From NCBI RefSeq assembly GCF_004295345.1, contig NZ_CP036200.1:372001-436000 (forward strand): a DNA stretch of 64,000 nucleotides, written 5' to 3'. Source of the DNA: Shewanella maritima (GTDB taxonomy: Bacteria; Pseudomonadota; Gammaproteobacteria; Enterobacterales; Shewanellaceae). A program made the position numbers and the translations under genes. Below are positions 36,874 to 45,918 of the stretch, piece by piece (position 1 is the stretch's first letter; the number at the start of each line of letters is the position of its first letter). A model generated the notes under the pieces. It ran no database searches. It was not told the origin of the DNA and saw nothing but the letters and a program-made list of their open reading frames with translations.

Positions 36874-37821
36874 TTACAACCAACCTTTACGCTTGAAGAA
36901 CAAGTAAGTGCCAGCAGCACTAGCCAACATCATACCTATCGCCATTGGATAACCAAATTGCCAATCAAGCTCAGGCATATTCGCAAAGTTCATCCCATAA
37001 CTACTGGCGATAACTGTAGGAGGCAGGAATACCACTGCGGCAACTGAGAAGATCTTAATGATCTTGTTTTGCTGTAAGCCGCTAAAGCCCATAGCTGCAT
37101 CAAGTAAAAAGTTAAGTTTATCGAAGATGAACTGGCTATGAGGCATCAAAGACTCAATATCTGATAACATCTCTCGTAAATCTTTGACGTTTTCTTCAGA
37201 TAAATGCTCACGATAGTAGCGCTGCATATAACGAAGCGAGCGCTGCGTATCAAGCAAACTTAGGCGAATTTTACCGTTTGAGTCTTCTTGTAGCGTAATG
37301 AGTTTAAACACATCATCAAGCTCTTCATTTTCAAACACGTCTTCACCAACACTTTCAAGTACCGAGTACACGTCTTCAATTAAATCTGACAAATAATCTA
37401 CTTTGAGGTTGAACAGTTCAAGCATTAGCCCTTGAGGTGTCGTGATATCAAGGCGCCCCAAACGCAGATAATTTCTCAGCAGGCGGATAAGGCCTACATC
37501 ATCTTCACGAATGGTCAGTAAAAAGTCAGTCCGTAAGTTAAATGACACGTTAATACCGCGCACTTCGGTGCCAAAGCGCTGTGGGAATAACGAGTTAATA
37601 TGCAAGCCATCCTTACTTTGGAAAAAACGCGCAGATGCCTCAATCTCATTGATATCTTCTTCATCTGGCACATCTTCGGCTGAAAATCGCCTCAACCACA
37701 ATCGTTCGTCTTCATTGGGTTTCTTCATGTCCAACCATAAGGTGCTATCGGGCAAGCTGTCGTGAATAGTAAGTTCGTGAACGGTTAGCTTTCGATTTTG
37801 ATAAACATAGGCTGTGATCAT
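36874..37821 (-). CDS. corA: CorA-family magnesium/divalent cation transporter
   Basis: The 315-residue protein belongs to the CorA family: a long cytosolic N-terminal domain rich in acidic and helical segments and two C-terminal helices with the pore signature YGMNFANMPELDW and the final basic tail FFKRKGWL. The GMN motif is intact. The start at MITAYVYQNRKL (37821) follows AGGGGGA; a further upstream ATG adds seven residues. It is most like classical CorA, but Co, Ni or Zn transport by relatives cannot be excluded. It is convergent with the HD-GYP gene. Confidence 0.92.
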   Translation of the reverse strand: MITAYVYQNRKLTVHELTIHDSLPDSTLWLDMKKPNEDERLWLRRFSAEDVPDEEDINEIEASARFFQSKDGLHINSLFPQRFGTEVRGINVSFNLRTDFLLTIREDDVGLIRLLRNYLRLGRLDITTPQGLMLELFNLKVDYLSDLIEDVYSVLESVGEDVFENEELDDVFKLITLQEDSNGKIRLSLLDTQRSLRYMQRYYREHLSEENVKDLREMLSDIESLMPHSQFIFDKLNFLLDAAMGFSGLQQNKIIKIFSVAAVVFLPPTVIASSYGMNFANMPELDWQFGYPMAIGMMLASAAGTYLFFKRKGWL

Positions 37822-37981
37822 GTGTCCCCCTAATAGCGTCACGCTAGGTAACTTGAACAGTAGATTGAATTGGGCGCTAGTGTACTAAATTTGATAAAAA
37901 ATAAAATGAAAAAATGAAATAATGCCGATGTTATTTCATATTGATTGCCAAACCTGCAAATAACCAACTAAAGTTATAAAA

Positions 37982-38003
37982 AAAGCGCCATATTTGGCGC
38001 TTT
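37982..38003 (-). terminator. Terminator downstream of yejK
   Basis: AAAGCGCCA and TGGCGCTTT pair around TATT, followed on the minus strand by a long T run (complement of the eight As before it). It lies 18 bases after the yejK stop. Confidence 0.9.
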
Positions 38004-38020
38004 AACTTAAGCTTGCTGCT

Positions 38021-39048
38021 TTATTCACCTTTTAAGCGACGGTCTAGCTGATCCTTGAGGTTGGCTGGTACACCTTTGATCAAAATGGTGTCCGAAATAG
38101 GGTCGTAAATCACTCGCTCTCCTAAATGCCCACCATCAAAACTCAAAGTTACCCCACCGCCCGTGCCAGAAAACTTTTTAAGTTGACGCAAACTTGCTTT
38201 GTCAGCGGGAAACTCTTCATCTAGCTCATAGTTACCGCCACAAGCAAAATCATAGAACGAATCCATACCTTGGTCAGCAAGTTCATCGGCAAGATCTTTT
38301 ACTTCAATATCGTTACCTGTCTCTGCACGCTCAGTGCAATAATCAAACACCTTGTTGCGTGCTTCTTGACGCTCGTCTTTAGTAAGCTCGCTGCTGGCGA
38401 CAAAATCTTCAACCGCATTCATCAAAGTTTTGTTCTGCGCTTTAGTATTTACGCCCTCAACGCACCCATGAAATCTAAAAAGAAATCGGCTACTTTACGC
38501 CCAGCACGGCCACGAATAAACGAAATGTACTTGCGAGACTCTTTGTCAGCTTGCCATTCAGTTAGGTCGATACGAGCTGCTAGTTGAATATTGCTTAAGT
38601 CTAAATGGTTATTCTCGCTTAGCTCCATGTCATCAAGTACGGTCATCGAGGACTTAGCATTTAGCAATGCAACAAACAAATAGTCACTGGCCATCACGCT
38701 ATAGCAAGACATCAACAAAAAACCGCCCTGACTAAAATCATACTTAGACAGCTCTTCTTGCAGCAATTGGCTCGCACTAGAGGTAAACTCAACGAAGCCT
38801 AAATCGCCATTTCGGTAGTCAGTAAGCGCTTTTGCAAAGGCTTCGTTAGCTTCGCCATCTTCACCATGAGTACCGAAAAAACCAAACCCTTTACCTCCTT
38901 TGCCACTATAGCTGTGGTGGAGCTCATCGAGTATTGCATCAACGGCATGACTATTAAGCAAGGGTTGAGGTCGAAGGCGACAACGCATTTGCCCCTGAGC
39001 ATCTTGAGAGATTTCATGGATAATGGCGTGTTCAGTGGAAATAGTCAT
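38021..39048 (-). CDS. yejK: Nucleoid-associated protein YejK (NdpA), frameshifted near 38466
   Basis: YejK is a DNA-binding nucleoid protein of gammaproteobacteria. The upstream frame ([19 protein letters not shown] to DFFLDFMG) and the downstream frame ([18 protein letters not shown] to the stop) together give about 342 residues, the family's usual size. Restoring one G in ATGGG joins them as [13 protein letters not shown], which matches the family. The conserved blocks [42 protein letters not shown] and [16 protein letters not shown] are all present. It is divergent from yejL-yejM as in E. coli. Annotated over the whole restored span. Confidence 0.88.
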
Positions 39049-39314
39049 TAAGAAGCGTCCTAAGCAGTTTTCGCAAATGATGCCAATCATATCAAACAGA
39101 TTGCCTAAGTCGAATCATCTACGAGAACTTGTCATCGAAATGCAGCGTTATTTACTGGTTATTCGGCTAGTTATCATACAAGCCTGACCAAATTTACCAA
39201 TATTTGTAACTTGTTCGCTGCTGAGATGGGGATTGTGCAATAAATCCATAGGCGACAGGCTGATAAATCCGTTATCATATGCAGCTAATTCATTCATTTT
39301 GAAGTTTTTTGATT

Positions 39315-39530
39315 ATGGCAATTCAATCTAAATACACCAATACTCAAGTAGAAGCATTAATCGCTGAGATTTTAGCTGTGCTAGACAAGCATCAAGCCCC
39401 TACAGATCTTCGCTTAATGGCACTAGGTAACACTGTGACTCATTTACTTGAAAATAAGGTTCCTGCTGAGTCGCGCAAAGCCGTGGCAGAACAATTTGCT
39501 AAGGCGTTGTCACAATCAGTAAGCCAATGA
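39315..39530 (+). CDS. yejL: YejL family protein (DUF1414)
   Basis: A 71-residue protein of the DUF1414 (YejL) family: MAIQSKYTNTQVEALIAEILAVL, DLRLMALGNTVTHLL and a C-terminal AVAEQFAKAL helix. It is all-helical and small. Function is not known. The ATG at 39315 fits family length; a TTG at 39309 is an alternative with two extra residues. It lies between divergent yejK and yejM, as in other gammaproteobacteria. Confidence 0.9.
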   Translation: MAIQSKYTNTQVEALIAEILAVLDKHQAPTDLRLMALGNTVTHLLENKVPAESRKAVAEQFAKALSQSVSQ

Positions 39531-39632
39531 TCTGTTTCAAAAGGCCAGTTACAAATAAACAGTTACAAAACTGATTAGTTACAAAGAACCAGTTATCAAC
39601 GATCGGTTTAAAAAATAGGGTTACAACAAAGC

Positions 39633-41426
39633 ATGGCTGAGCGCAAAAAACAAATGAGCCGCGACAAAATTTCACGCTTAGTGAATTGGGGGCACTGGTT
39701 TGCCTTCTTTAACGGTTTTTTAGCCATGCTAATTGGCAGCAGATACATCCGCAGTGTCGGTTGGCCTGACTCCACGCTTGAGTGGGGATACCTCGCAATT
39801 AGCACCATAGGCCACTTTACCTTTTTAGCGTTTTTAGTGTATTTGGTATTTATTTTCCCGGTTACCCTTGTTTTACCCTATTCCAAGATTTTGCGTGGGT
39901 TTACTGCGTTTGTCGCATCACTTGGTTTATATGCATTGTTATTTGATACCTTGATTTATGACGACTACGGTATTCATTTAAGCCCGTTTGCATTCGATTT
40001 AGCCTGGCAAGACTTAAGCTCACTACTTCATAGCACTTCTTATATCTCCGTCCCTTTAGCGATCTTAGTGTTAGAGCTCACCGCGGCAAACTATATATGG
40101 AAGCGCATCGACAAAATCCAGAAAAAACAGTGGGGGAATAAAGTCGTTATCTTTGTTGGTGTTTGCTTTTTTGCCAGTCACCTTATCCACATTTGGGCCG
40201 ATGCGACGCAAGTCGATAAAATCACCCGCTATGATGATGTGTACCCGCTGTCATACCCTGCCACAGCGAAATCATTTATGGCCAAAAGTGGCATTCAAAA
40301 CGAAGACGATAATAGCCAGCCTAGGCTTCATGCCAACAGTCAATTAACATATCCAATTACCCCTATGCAATGCTCTGCACCAAGTGATGCTAACAATGTA
40401 TTGATGGTAGTGGTTGATAGCCTTCGCGCTGATATGATCACTGACAAAACTATGCCATTCCTCACTCAGTATCAGCAGAAAAATACCTTATTTACCCAGC
40501 ATTACACGGGTGGTAATCAGTACTTAACGGGTATGTTCTCACTGCTATACGGCATCCAAACAAGTTATATAGACCGCATTGAATTTAGGCTAACAGAACC
40601 TGTACTCACTCAAGTGCTTGCTCAACAGAATTATCAACGTCAATTATTTACCTCTGACGAAAACCTGCAGCTATTGAGTCAAAGTGCGATTGCAAGCCAG
40701 TTTGCCGTATCATCGCACTCAGATAAGCGTGGCAGCGCTCAAGTCGACGCCGCAATCACAGAAGATTTTAATCAATGGCAGGCGAGTCAGGCTCAGCCTT
40801 GGTTTGCGCTAGTGAACTACTCCTCACCAAGAGACTACGACACACCTGCAGGCTTTTTAGGCATTGAAACTATCGCGCCGCCTATGCCACTTAAAAGCGC
40901 TGAAAAGGTATTGTTTAACCAATACCGTCAATCACTTTTCTTTATTGATCAGCAGCTAGAGCAGCTATTAAAAAATGTCGACCCACAAACAACCGTAATC
41001 ATCACCGGCACCCATGGGCAGGTATTTACCAGTAACAGCCGTGAGATCCGCCGCGACTTTTCACCAGCTAATGTGAAGGTACCATTAATCGTGCATGAAG
41101 CTGGCAGAACAGCAAAAGAGATCAATTATCGCACCAGCCACTACGGTCTAGCACCTACGCTAATGAGCCACATGTTTAACTGCACTAACCCAGTAACAGA
41201 TTACAGCAGTGGCCGCACCCTATTCCAACCTGGTCACGATGAATGGGTCTACATAGGTAACAGCCGGGTCTTTGCTATATACCAAGCTAAAGAAGCAACT
41301 GTGTTAGACAGGCATGGCAACTACCAAATCTATAATCTCGACTTTACCAAACAGCTAGAGAAGAAAATGAGTGCACCTGAGCTTATTCAGGTGATGCGCG
41401 AAGGTAGGCGTTTGTACAACAACTAA
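39633..41426 (+). CDS. lapC: Inner-membrane LapC/YejM (PbgA), sulfatase-fold regulator of LPS synthesis
   Basis: The 597-residue inner-membrane protein has the DUF3413 N-terminal domain with five hydrophobic segments (about residues 15-190; NWGHWFAFFNGFLAMLIGSRYI and LVYLVFIFPVTLVLPYSK) and a periplasmic alkaline-phosphatase/sulfatase domain (VLMVVVDSLRADMI, FTQHYTGGNQYLTGMFSLLYG, VIITGTHGQVFTSNSREIRRDFSPANVKVPLIVHEAG). In E. coli LapC (YejM, PbgA) senses LPS and controls LpxC degradation through LapB/FtsH. DSLRADM lacks the canonical catalytic Cys/Ser nucleophile arrangement, as in LapC. Start at 39633 or the Met a few codons later. A terminator follows. Confidence 0.93.
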   Translation: MAERKKQMSRDKISRLVNWGHWFAFFNGFLAMLIGSRYIRSVGWPDSTLEWGYLAISTIGHFTFLAFLVYLVFIFPVTLVLPYSKILRGFTAFVASLGLYALLFDTLIYDDYGIHLSPFAFDLAWQDLSSLLHSTSYISVPLAILVLELTAANYIWKRIDKIQKKQWGNKVVIFVGVCFFASHLIHIWADATQVDKITRYDDVYPLSYPATAKSFMAKSGIQNEDDNSQPRLHANSQLTYPITPMQCSAPSDANNVLMVVVDSLRADMITDKTMPFLTQYQQKNTLFTQHYTGGNQYLTGMFSLLYGIQTSYIDRIEFRLTEPVLTQVLAQQNYQRQLFTSDENLQLLSQSAIASQFAVSSHSDKRGSAQVDAAITEDFNQWQASQAQPWFALVNYSSPRDYDTPAGFLGIETIAPPMPLKSAEKVLFNQYRQSLFFIDQQLEQLLKNVDPQTTVIITGTHGQVFTSNSREIRRDFSPANVKVPLIVHEAGRTAKEINYRTSHYGLAPTLMSHMFNCTNPVTDYSSGRTLFQPGHDEWVYIGNSRVFAIYQAKEATVLDRHGNYQIYNLDFTKQLEKKMSAPELIQVMREGRRLYNN

Positions 41427-41458
41427 ATGTCGCTGTATTTTAACTACTTAACAGATTT

Positions 41459-41493
41459 AAAAAGCCCTTTGCTTATCAGCCAAGGGCTTTTTA
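41459..41493 (+). terminator. Terminator after lapC
   Basis: AAAGCCCTT and AAGGGCTTT form a 9-bp stem, followed by TTTAT, 33 bases after the stop. Confidence 0.85.
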
Positions 41494-41566
41494 TTTACGA
41501 GCGGTTTGATTCTGCCATCAATTTATTAAGGCAGATGGGACTAAACAAAGTTGTGGAAAATAACAA

Positions 41567-41599
41567 GTAGCGAGTAGCGAGTAGCGAGTAGCGAGTAGC
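41567..41599. repeat. Heptanucleotide tandem repeat (GTAGCGA)n
   Basis: GTAGCGA occurs four times and a fifth partial copy, with no mismatch, in non-coding DNA between lapC and tRNA-Pro. Such short repeats vary by slippage. Confidence 0.93.
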
Positions 41600-41768
41600 A
41601 GTGTAATAGTAACCGACCGACATTTGTGAGCTTACACACTTACTTGGTTGAGCTATGGCCCCTCACTTTGCCACGCACGCTAATTACTGTAAAGAACCTA
41701 AATATCTGCGAATTAACCTACGTGGAATGCAAGTTGTTAAGCAATAGCTTACAGATGAACAAAAGACA

Positions 41769-41806
41769 AAATGCCCGTTAATCGCTAAATTAACGGGCAT
41801 TTTTTA
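41769..41806. terminator. Bidirectional terminator downstream of tRNA-Pro
   Basis: AATGCCCGTTAAT and the complementary ATTAACGGGCATT form a stem of 12-13 pairs just past the tRNA 3' end, with T-rich sequence on both sides. Confidence 0.88.
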
Positions 41807-41808
41807 AT

Positions 41809-41885
41809 TGGTCGGTATGAGAGGATTCGAACCTCCGACCCCTGACACCCCATGACAGTGCGCTACCGGGCTGCGCTACATACCG
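41809..41885 (-). tRNA. tRNA-Pro, anticodon GGG, with encoded CCA
   Basis: The minus strand folds into a complete cloverleaf: acceptor CGGTATG pairing with CATACCG, D arm GCGC..GCGC, anticodon arm with loop ATGGGGT (GGG in the middle, one T-T mismatch in the stem as in E. coli proL), and the T arm CGGAG with GTTCGAATC. The discriminator A is followed by encoded CCA. It decodes CCC and CCU proline codons. All 77 bases are intact and the gene stands alone with its own terminator. Confidence 0.95.
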
Positions 41886-42234
41886 AATGGTGGAAAATAA
41901 AGCATTTCAAATTGTTCTAACACCCTGCTTTATTTATATTTTATGCGCGAGTAGAGATTATCAAAGCCTGCCTAATAGGTAAAGCTTGAGTAATGTTCAC
42001 AAGTGTTGATTGTTTATCCATTAACCAAGCTGTTCATCTAGCCTAACTCAGTGTGTCTGCACAAGCCCACTTAATATCAGTAAGCAAAGCCTTAGACTAA
42101 ATGTTACGAATACGGTTTATAAACACCAGTTAGCTGCCCTTACTTAAGTCGGTAATTTAGGACTGAAAGTAAATATCCACCTTCTAAAGAAGGGGCTTTC
42201 AGTGGTTTTGTATTCTCAGCAGCATCTATAAGTG

Positions 42235-42345
42235 ATGATATTTAAAGCCTTTGAAAACATGGATGTTTTCGTTGAGCCTTCTAGTAAAACAAAGGGAGGA
42301 TGTGCTTACTGCGTGCTTTAAATATCATTACATAGAAGGCTCAAC
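42235..42345. other. Crossed perfect inverted repeats (potential RNA or DNA pseudoknot)
   Basis: Two perfect inverted repeats interlock. ATGATATTTAAAGC (42235-42248) pairs with GCTTTAAATATCAT (42315-42328), and GTTGAGCCTTCTA (42271-42283) pairs with TAGAAGGCTCAAC (42333-42345). Their order A-B-A'-B' means the two stems cross. Between A and B sits the hairpin GAAAACAT-GG-ATGTTTTC. Twenty-seven paired bases without a mismatch are very unlikely by chance. Function unknown. Confidence 0.75.
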
Positions 42346-42389
42346 CTAACATGTCATGTAAACAGAAATACAGGCAAAGCCTACTCGAT

Positions 42390-42419
42390 GATAACCACCT
42401 ACTGAAGTAGGTGGTTTAG
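42390..42419. repeat. Hairpin repeat, copy 1 (identical to copy at 45830)
   Basis: The 30 bases here and at 45830-45859 are identical. Each holds the 11-bp perfect stem AACCACCTACT/AGTAGGTGGTT with loop GA. Both lie immediately past the terminator of a TonB receptor gene. Confidence 0.9.
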
Positions 42420-42428
42420 GGCTGAAAA

Positions 42429-42457
42429 CAAAAAAAGCCTCCGCGAACGGAGGCTTT
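42429..42457 (-). terminator. Terminator of the TonB receptor ending at 42484
   Basis: AAAGCCTCCG and CGGAGGCTTT pair around CGAA; on the minus strand a run of Ts follows, then GTTTTCA. It lies about 30 bases after the stop. Confidence 0.92.
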
Positions 42458-42483
42458 GGGTCATCTAGGGAGAGATGAACTAA

Positions 42484-45129
42484 TTAGAACTTTTGGTTAA
42501 TACGTAGGTAGTAAGTACGACCTAATACATCGTATAAACCAGTATTCACGTCACGGTAATCTGGGAAGTTATACCAAGTCGGCGCTTCTTCATCAAATAC
42601 GTTGTTCACACCAACAGTAATAGTACCGTTCCAGTCATGGGTGTAACCAACTTGTAAGTTGTGCTTGAAGTAGTTTGGCGTATCGATGATGTAATCATAG
42701 CCAAGGTCACGCCAGTATTGACCAGACTGGCTACCAATGTATACCGTTGTCCAAGCCGCATTCCAATCATTGTAGTACCATGCTGCAGCAAAGTTACCAC
42801 GCCATTGTGGGTAATCTTGAACACCAGCACTATCAATCTTGTCTGATTCAGCATTTGCTTGCTCCACAAACTCTAGTACATGAGTCATGTCTAGCTTCAG
42901 GTTGAAGTCACCATAGTTTGTTTCAAAGTTATATGCTGTTGCAAAGTCGAAACCACTGGTTTCTACCGATGCCATATTTACGTAACCACTCTCGATGTAC
43001 TCAATCTTACCGTCAGCACCACGTGTAACGAAATCAGAACCACCGTTTAATAGTTCATCTCGTAAGATATCTGTTACTGAGATAGCTTCAATCTTGTTGT
43101 CATAAGTGATGTCGTAGTAAGAAAGCTCTACACTCCAAGCATCTGTAACATTCCAAACTGCACCTAAAGTTAGTGAGTTACCTTCTTCAGCTTCTAGGTT
43201 CGGATTACCACCAAACCAAGTTTTGTGCTGCTGACCAGTACCACAGTAATCATCATCAGGGTTTTCATTACAGTAAGTTACGTCATGCGCAGTTTCAAAG
43301 CTTAACGATTGTGAAGAGAACATCTCACCCATGTTTGGTGCACGGAATGAATCACCATAGCTTGCACGGATAAGTAATTCATCAATTGGGCGCCAGCTTA
43401 CACCTAATTTGGGTACTACAGCATCAAATGTAGAAGAGTTAGTAACTTGACCTTCAGCGCCAGTTAGTGTTCCTGACTGGTCGTATTTTTCATAACGAAT
43501 TGCAGCAGAGATATCTACATTACCTGGTAAACCTACTTGGAATTCAGTGTAAGCAGCAGTACGATCACGCTCAGCGTTTACGTCGTCACCACCAGAACCA
43601 CCAGAGATAATGCCGGCGGCTGATTCTGGATCAGAAGTTTGCTTAAAGTTGATCATTTCATACTCTGCACCAACTACCATCGCTACTGAAACATCATCAC
43701 CCTCATAAAGCAAGGTAGATGCTAGGCCATCAATTTGAGTGCTATCAAACTTACCTTGATAAACACCTGTATGAGCGGCAGCAGAATATAGCGCAGTCAT
43801 TTGCTGGTTCCACTCATCGTACTCCATACCTGAATAATTAAAGATATCGTACTTACCAGTATCAATTTCACTCTGGATAATGTTGTCATTAATCAGGTTA
43901 TAGTTAAACGAGTTAGTAGTCGAACCAGATACTTGTGCATTAATTTCCCAATCAATACCATTACCGACATCTGTGTAACCTACTAAACCACCTAAGAAGT
44001 CATAGTTATTGGTTTCGGTTAACGTGTCACGCTCACCAATCTGAACAGAGCGCATATATACTGTCATGTCTTCGCCAACCGGGTTAAACGGGTTGTCAGC
44101 AGACATTACAGGGTAGTTAGTTGATACTGGAGTACCAGCGTAGCGAGTCTCTGTTTCACTTAAAGATGCTGAACCACGGCCACGGAACTGAATGTCATCA
44201 GTAAGTGAGTAGCTGAAGTTAGTCATAAACGAGTTACGAGTCATATCACCAAACAGCTTAGTTACAGCCCCATAACTATAACGACATTGGCCCACATTGT
44301 TGCCATCTGTTCTATCGACTACATTTTCAGTTTGCTCACACATCTCTGAATTTGAGTAGTTAACCCAACCATTACCGTCATGATATGAGCCATTAGGAAC
44401 AGAACTAAACAAGCTATACGCATTGTAAGCTGGGTTGTTTAGATCCCAGATATCTTTATCCATTACTGATGCGGTATCATAATACTCATAGGTAAAGGTA
44501 ATGTTGCCTTTATCAGTGTTGTAGCCAGCTGACAAAGAAAAACGTGAAGACTCACCACCTTCCACATCAGGCATCTCAGTGCTGTAATCGAGCTGAACAC
44601 CGTCAAACTCTTTTTTAGTAATAATGTTGATAACACCAGCAACCGCGTCAGAACCGTATACCGCAGAAGCACCATCACGCAAAATTTCAATACGCTCAAC
44701 GATAGCTGTTGGAATTTGCGACGTATCAGCTGTAGTACCAGAGCTTGAGCTGGTACCAGGCATACGACGACCGTCTAAAAGAACTAGGGTTGCTTGAGAG
44801 CCTAGACCACGCATGTTAATAGAACTAGTTGCACTTGCACCAGAACCATAGCCAGACATACCACGCCATGAACCAAATGCGTTGATAGATGAGTTGTTAA
44901 GTACGTCTGCGACTGTTTTTTCACCAGTAAGAGCAATATCCGCTGCACTTAAAACCGTAACAGGCGAAGAAGTTTCCATATCAACTTGCTTGATACGTGA
45001 ACCTGTTACTTCAATACGCTCAACTTTTTCTTCTTCTGCAAAAGCAGAACCTGTAAATGCAACTGATGTAGCAGCAGCTGCTAGAAGGCTGCGACGAATC
45101 GCTTTGGCCGTTAATGATTCAGAACTCAT
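42484..45129 (-). CDS. TonB-dependent outer-membrane receptor
   Basis: An 881-residue TonB receptor. The signal peptide begins MSSESLTAKAIRRSLLAAAATSVAF and ends at SAFA-EE; the ATG at 45129 follows GAGGGAG. Next comes VERIEVTGSRIKQVDMETSSPVTVLS, a plug (residues about 60-175 with MRGLGSQATLVLLDGRRMPGT and YGSDAVAGVINIITKKEF), and a barrel ending in YYLRINQKF. FRAPNMGEMFSSQ marks the barrel mid-region. It shares its 13-residue export start MSSESLTAKAIRR and general plan with the next upstream gene, and looks like a diverged duplicate. Ligand unknown. Confidence 0.93.
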   Translation of the reverse strand: MSSESLTAKAIRRSLLAAAATSVAFTGSAFAEEEKVERIEVTGSRIKQVDMETSSPVTVLSAADIALTGEKTVADVLNNSSINAFGSWRGMSGYGSGASATSSINMRGLGSQATLVLLDGRRMPGTSSSSGTTADTSQIPTAIVERIEILRDGASAVYGSDAVAGVINIITKKEFDGVQLDYSTEMPDVEGGESSRFSLSAGYNTDKGNITFTYEYYDTASVMDKDIWDLNNPAYNAYSLFSSVPNGSYHDGNGWVNYSNSEMCEQTENVVDRTDGNNVGQCRYSYGAVTKLFGDMTRNSFMTNFSYSLTDDIQFRGRGSASLSETETRYAGTPVSTNYPVMSADNPFNPVGEDMTVYMRSVQIGERDTLTETNNYDFLGGLVGYTDVGNGIDWEINAQVSGSTTNSFNYNLINDNIIQSEIDTGKYDIFNYSGMEYDEWNQQMTALYSAAAHTGVYQGKFDSTQIDGLASTLLYEGDDVSVAMVVGAEYEMINFKQTSDPESAAGIISGGSGGDDVNAERDRTAAYTEFQVGLPGNVDISAAIRYEKYDQSGTLTGAEGQVTNSSTFDAVVPKLGVSWRPIDELLIRASYGDSFRAPNMGEMFSSQSLSFETAHDVTYCNENPDDDYCGTGQQHKTWFGGNPNLEAEEGNSLTLGAVWNVTDAWSVELSYYDITYDNKIEAISVTDILRDELLNGGSDFVTRGADGKIEYIESGYVNMASVETSGFDFATAYNFETNYGDFNLKLDMTHVLEFVEQANAESDKIDSAGVQDYPQWRGNFAAAWYYNDWNAAWTTVYIGSQSGQYWRDLGYDYIIDTPNYFKHNLQVGYTHDWNGTITVGVNNVFDEEAPTWYNFPDYRDVNTGLYDVLGRTYYLRINQKF

Positions 45130-45829
45130 TTTTATCTCCCTCAATACGTTAAATCAAATAACGCAATGTTTTTTATTGTTTTAGCTGTTAACCGATAGTT
45201 AACCGCTTGAGTTCGATACTGTTAAATAGGTGTAACCCAATCAACTGAATTCATTATAAAAAAACCACCAAATCACAACTTGATACTATTTTTGCACGAA
45301 TGTTACACATAACGATAGTACAATTCATTTTAAATCAAATACTTAACTAAATGAGTGCGTAAATATATTCAAACAAACCACGCGGAAACACAATGTAACA
45401 CTGGTTACTCAGTGGTATGAACTATGTAACAAACATGTTCCCAATGAGAATTAACCCAAAATAAACACATAATCATTCAAAACTTTTTTCTTACCTGCAT
45501 ATAAAACATTCGAAAGTTAACAATGAAGTTACAAAACAGAGTAAAAAATGTGAATAAAGGCTTATTTTGACGCAATGTGTTGAAAATAAAGACAGCTACG
45601 GGGTGAATAACTATTTATAGGGGTCAATGCAGTTTGTTATCTATGCTTTAGCAATAGGAGTTATCAGCACGATGTAAAATACCTCTTTCTACACAAAGTG
45701 GCTTTGTGTTGGTTCCCTAAAAAAGAACCTAACGTCACCAACTGCAGCGATAACCAAGAGTAATGAGCAAATTGTTAAAGCTGCCAGGTCTGAAAAACAC
45801 CAGAATTTATAGGAAAAGTTCAATCAAGT
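45130..45829. other. 700-bp intergenic region between two TonB receptor genes
   Basis: Contains the promoter region of the downstream receptor. Strongly AT-rich. I see no gene, RNA or clear operator; 45830-45859 is the shared hairpin repeat. Confidence 0.5.
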
Positions 45830-45859
45830 GATAACCACCTACTGAAGTAGGTGGTTTAG
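45830..45859. repeat. Hairpin repeat, copy 2 (identical to copy at 42390)
   Basis: Same 30 bases as copy 1, with stem AACCACCTACT/AGTAGGTGGTT. It lacks the left hairpin and the crossed repeats seen with copy 1, so it may be a solo end. Confidence 0.9.
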
Positions 45860-45870
45860 AGATTGAAAAC

Positions 45871-45898
45871 AAAAAAAAGCCACCCAAATAGGTGGCTT
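45871..45898 (-). terminator. Terminator of the TonB receptor ending at 45919
   Basis: AAGCCACC and GGTGGCTT pair around CAAATA. On the minus strand eight Ts follow. Confidence 0.9.
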
Positions 45899-45918
45899 AA
45901 TTTATTTTGCGTTACAGA

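Larger units (their letters stand above)
42156..42427. mobile_element. Non-coding IS200/IS605-like relic bounded by direct TTTAGGrCTGAAA
   Basis: A non-coding block is bounded by near-identical direct repeats, TTTAGGACTGAAA (42156) and TTTAGGGCTGAAA (42415). Next to the left one is the hairpin CCTTCT/AGAAGG nested inside CTGAAAG/CTTTCAG, and next to the right one AACCACCTACT/AGTAGGTGGTT. The two hairpins are related (CCACCTtCT..AGaAGG and CCACCTaCT..AGtAGG), with paired compensatory changes. Such subterminal hairpins are typical of IS200/IS605 elements, which lack inverted terminal repeats. No transposase or TnpB frame remains. I infer a deleted or non-autonomous copy; two pairs of inverted repeats inside are listed separately. 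Confidence 0.6.
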
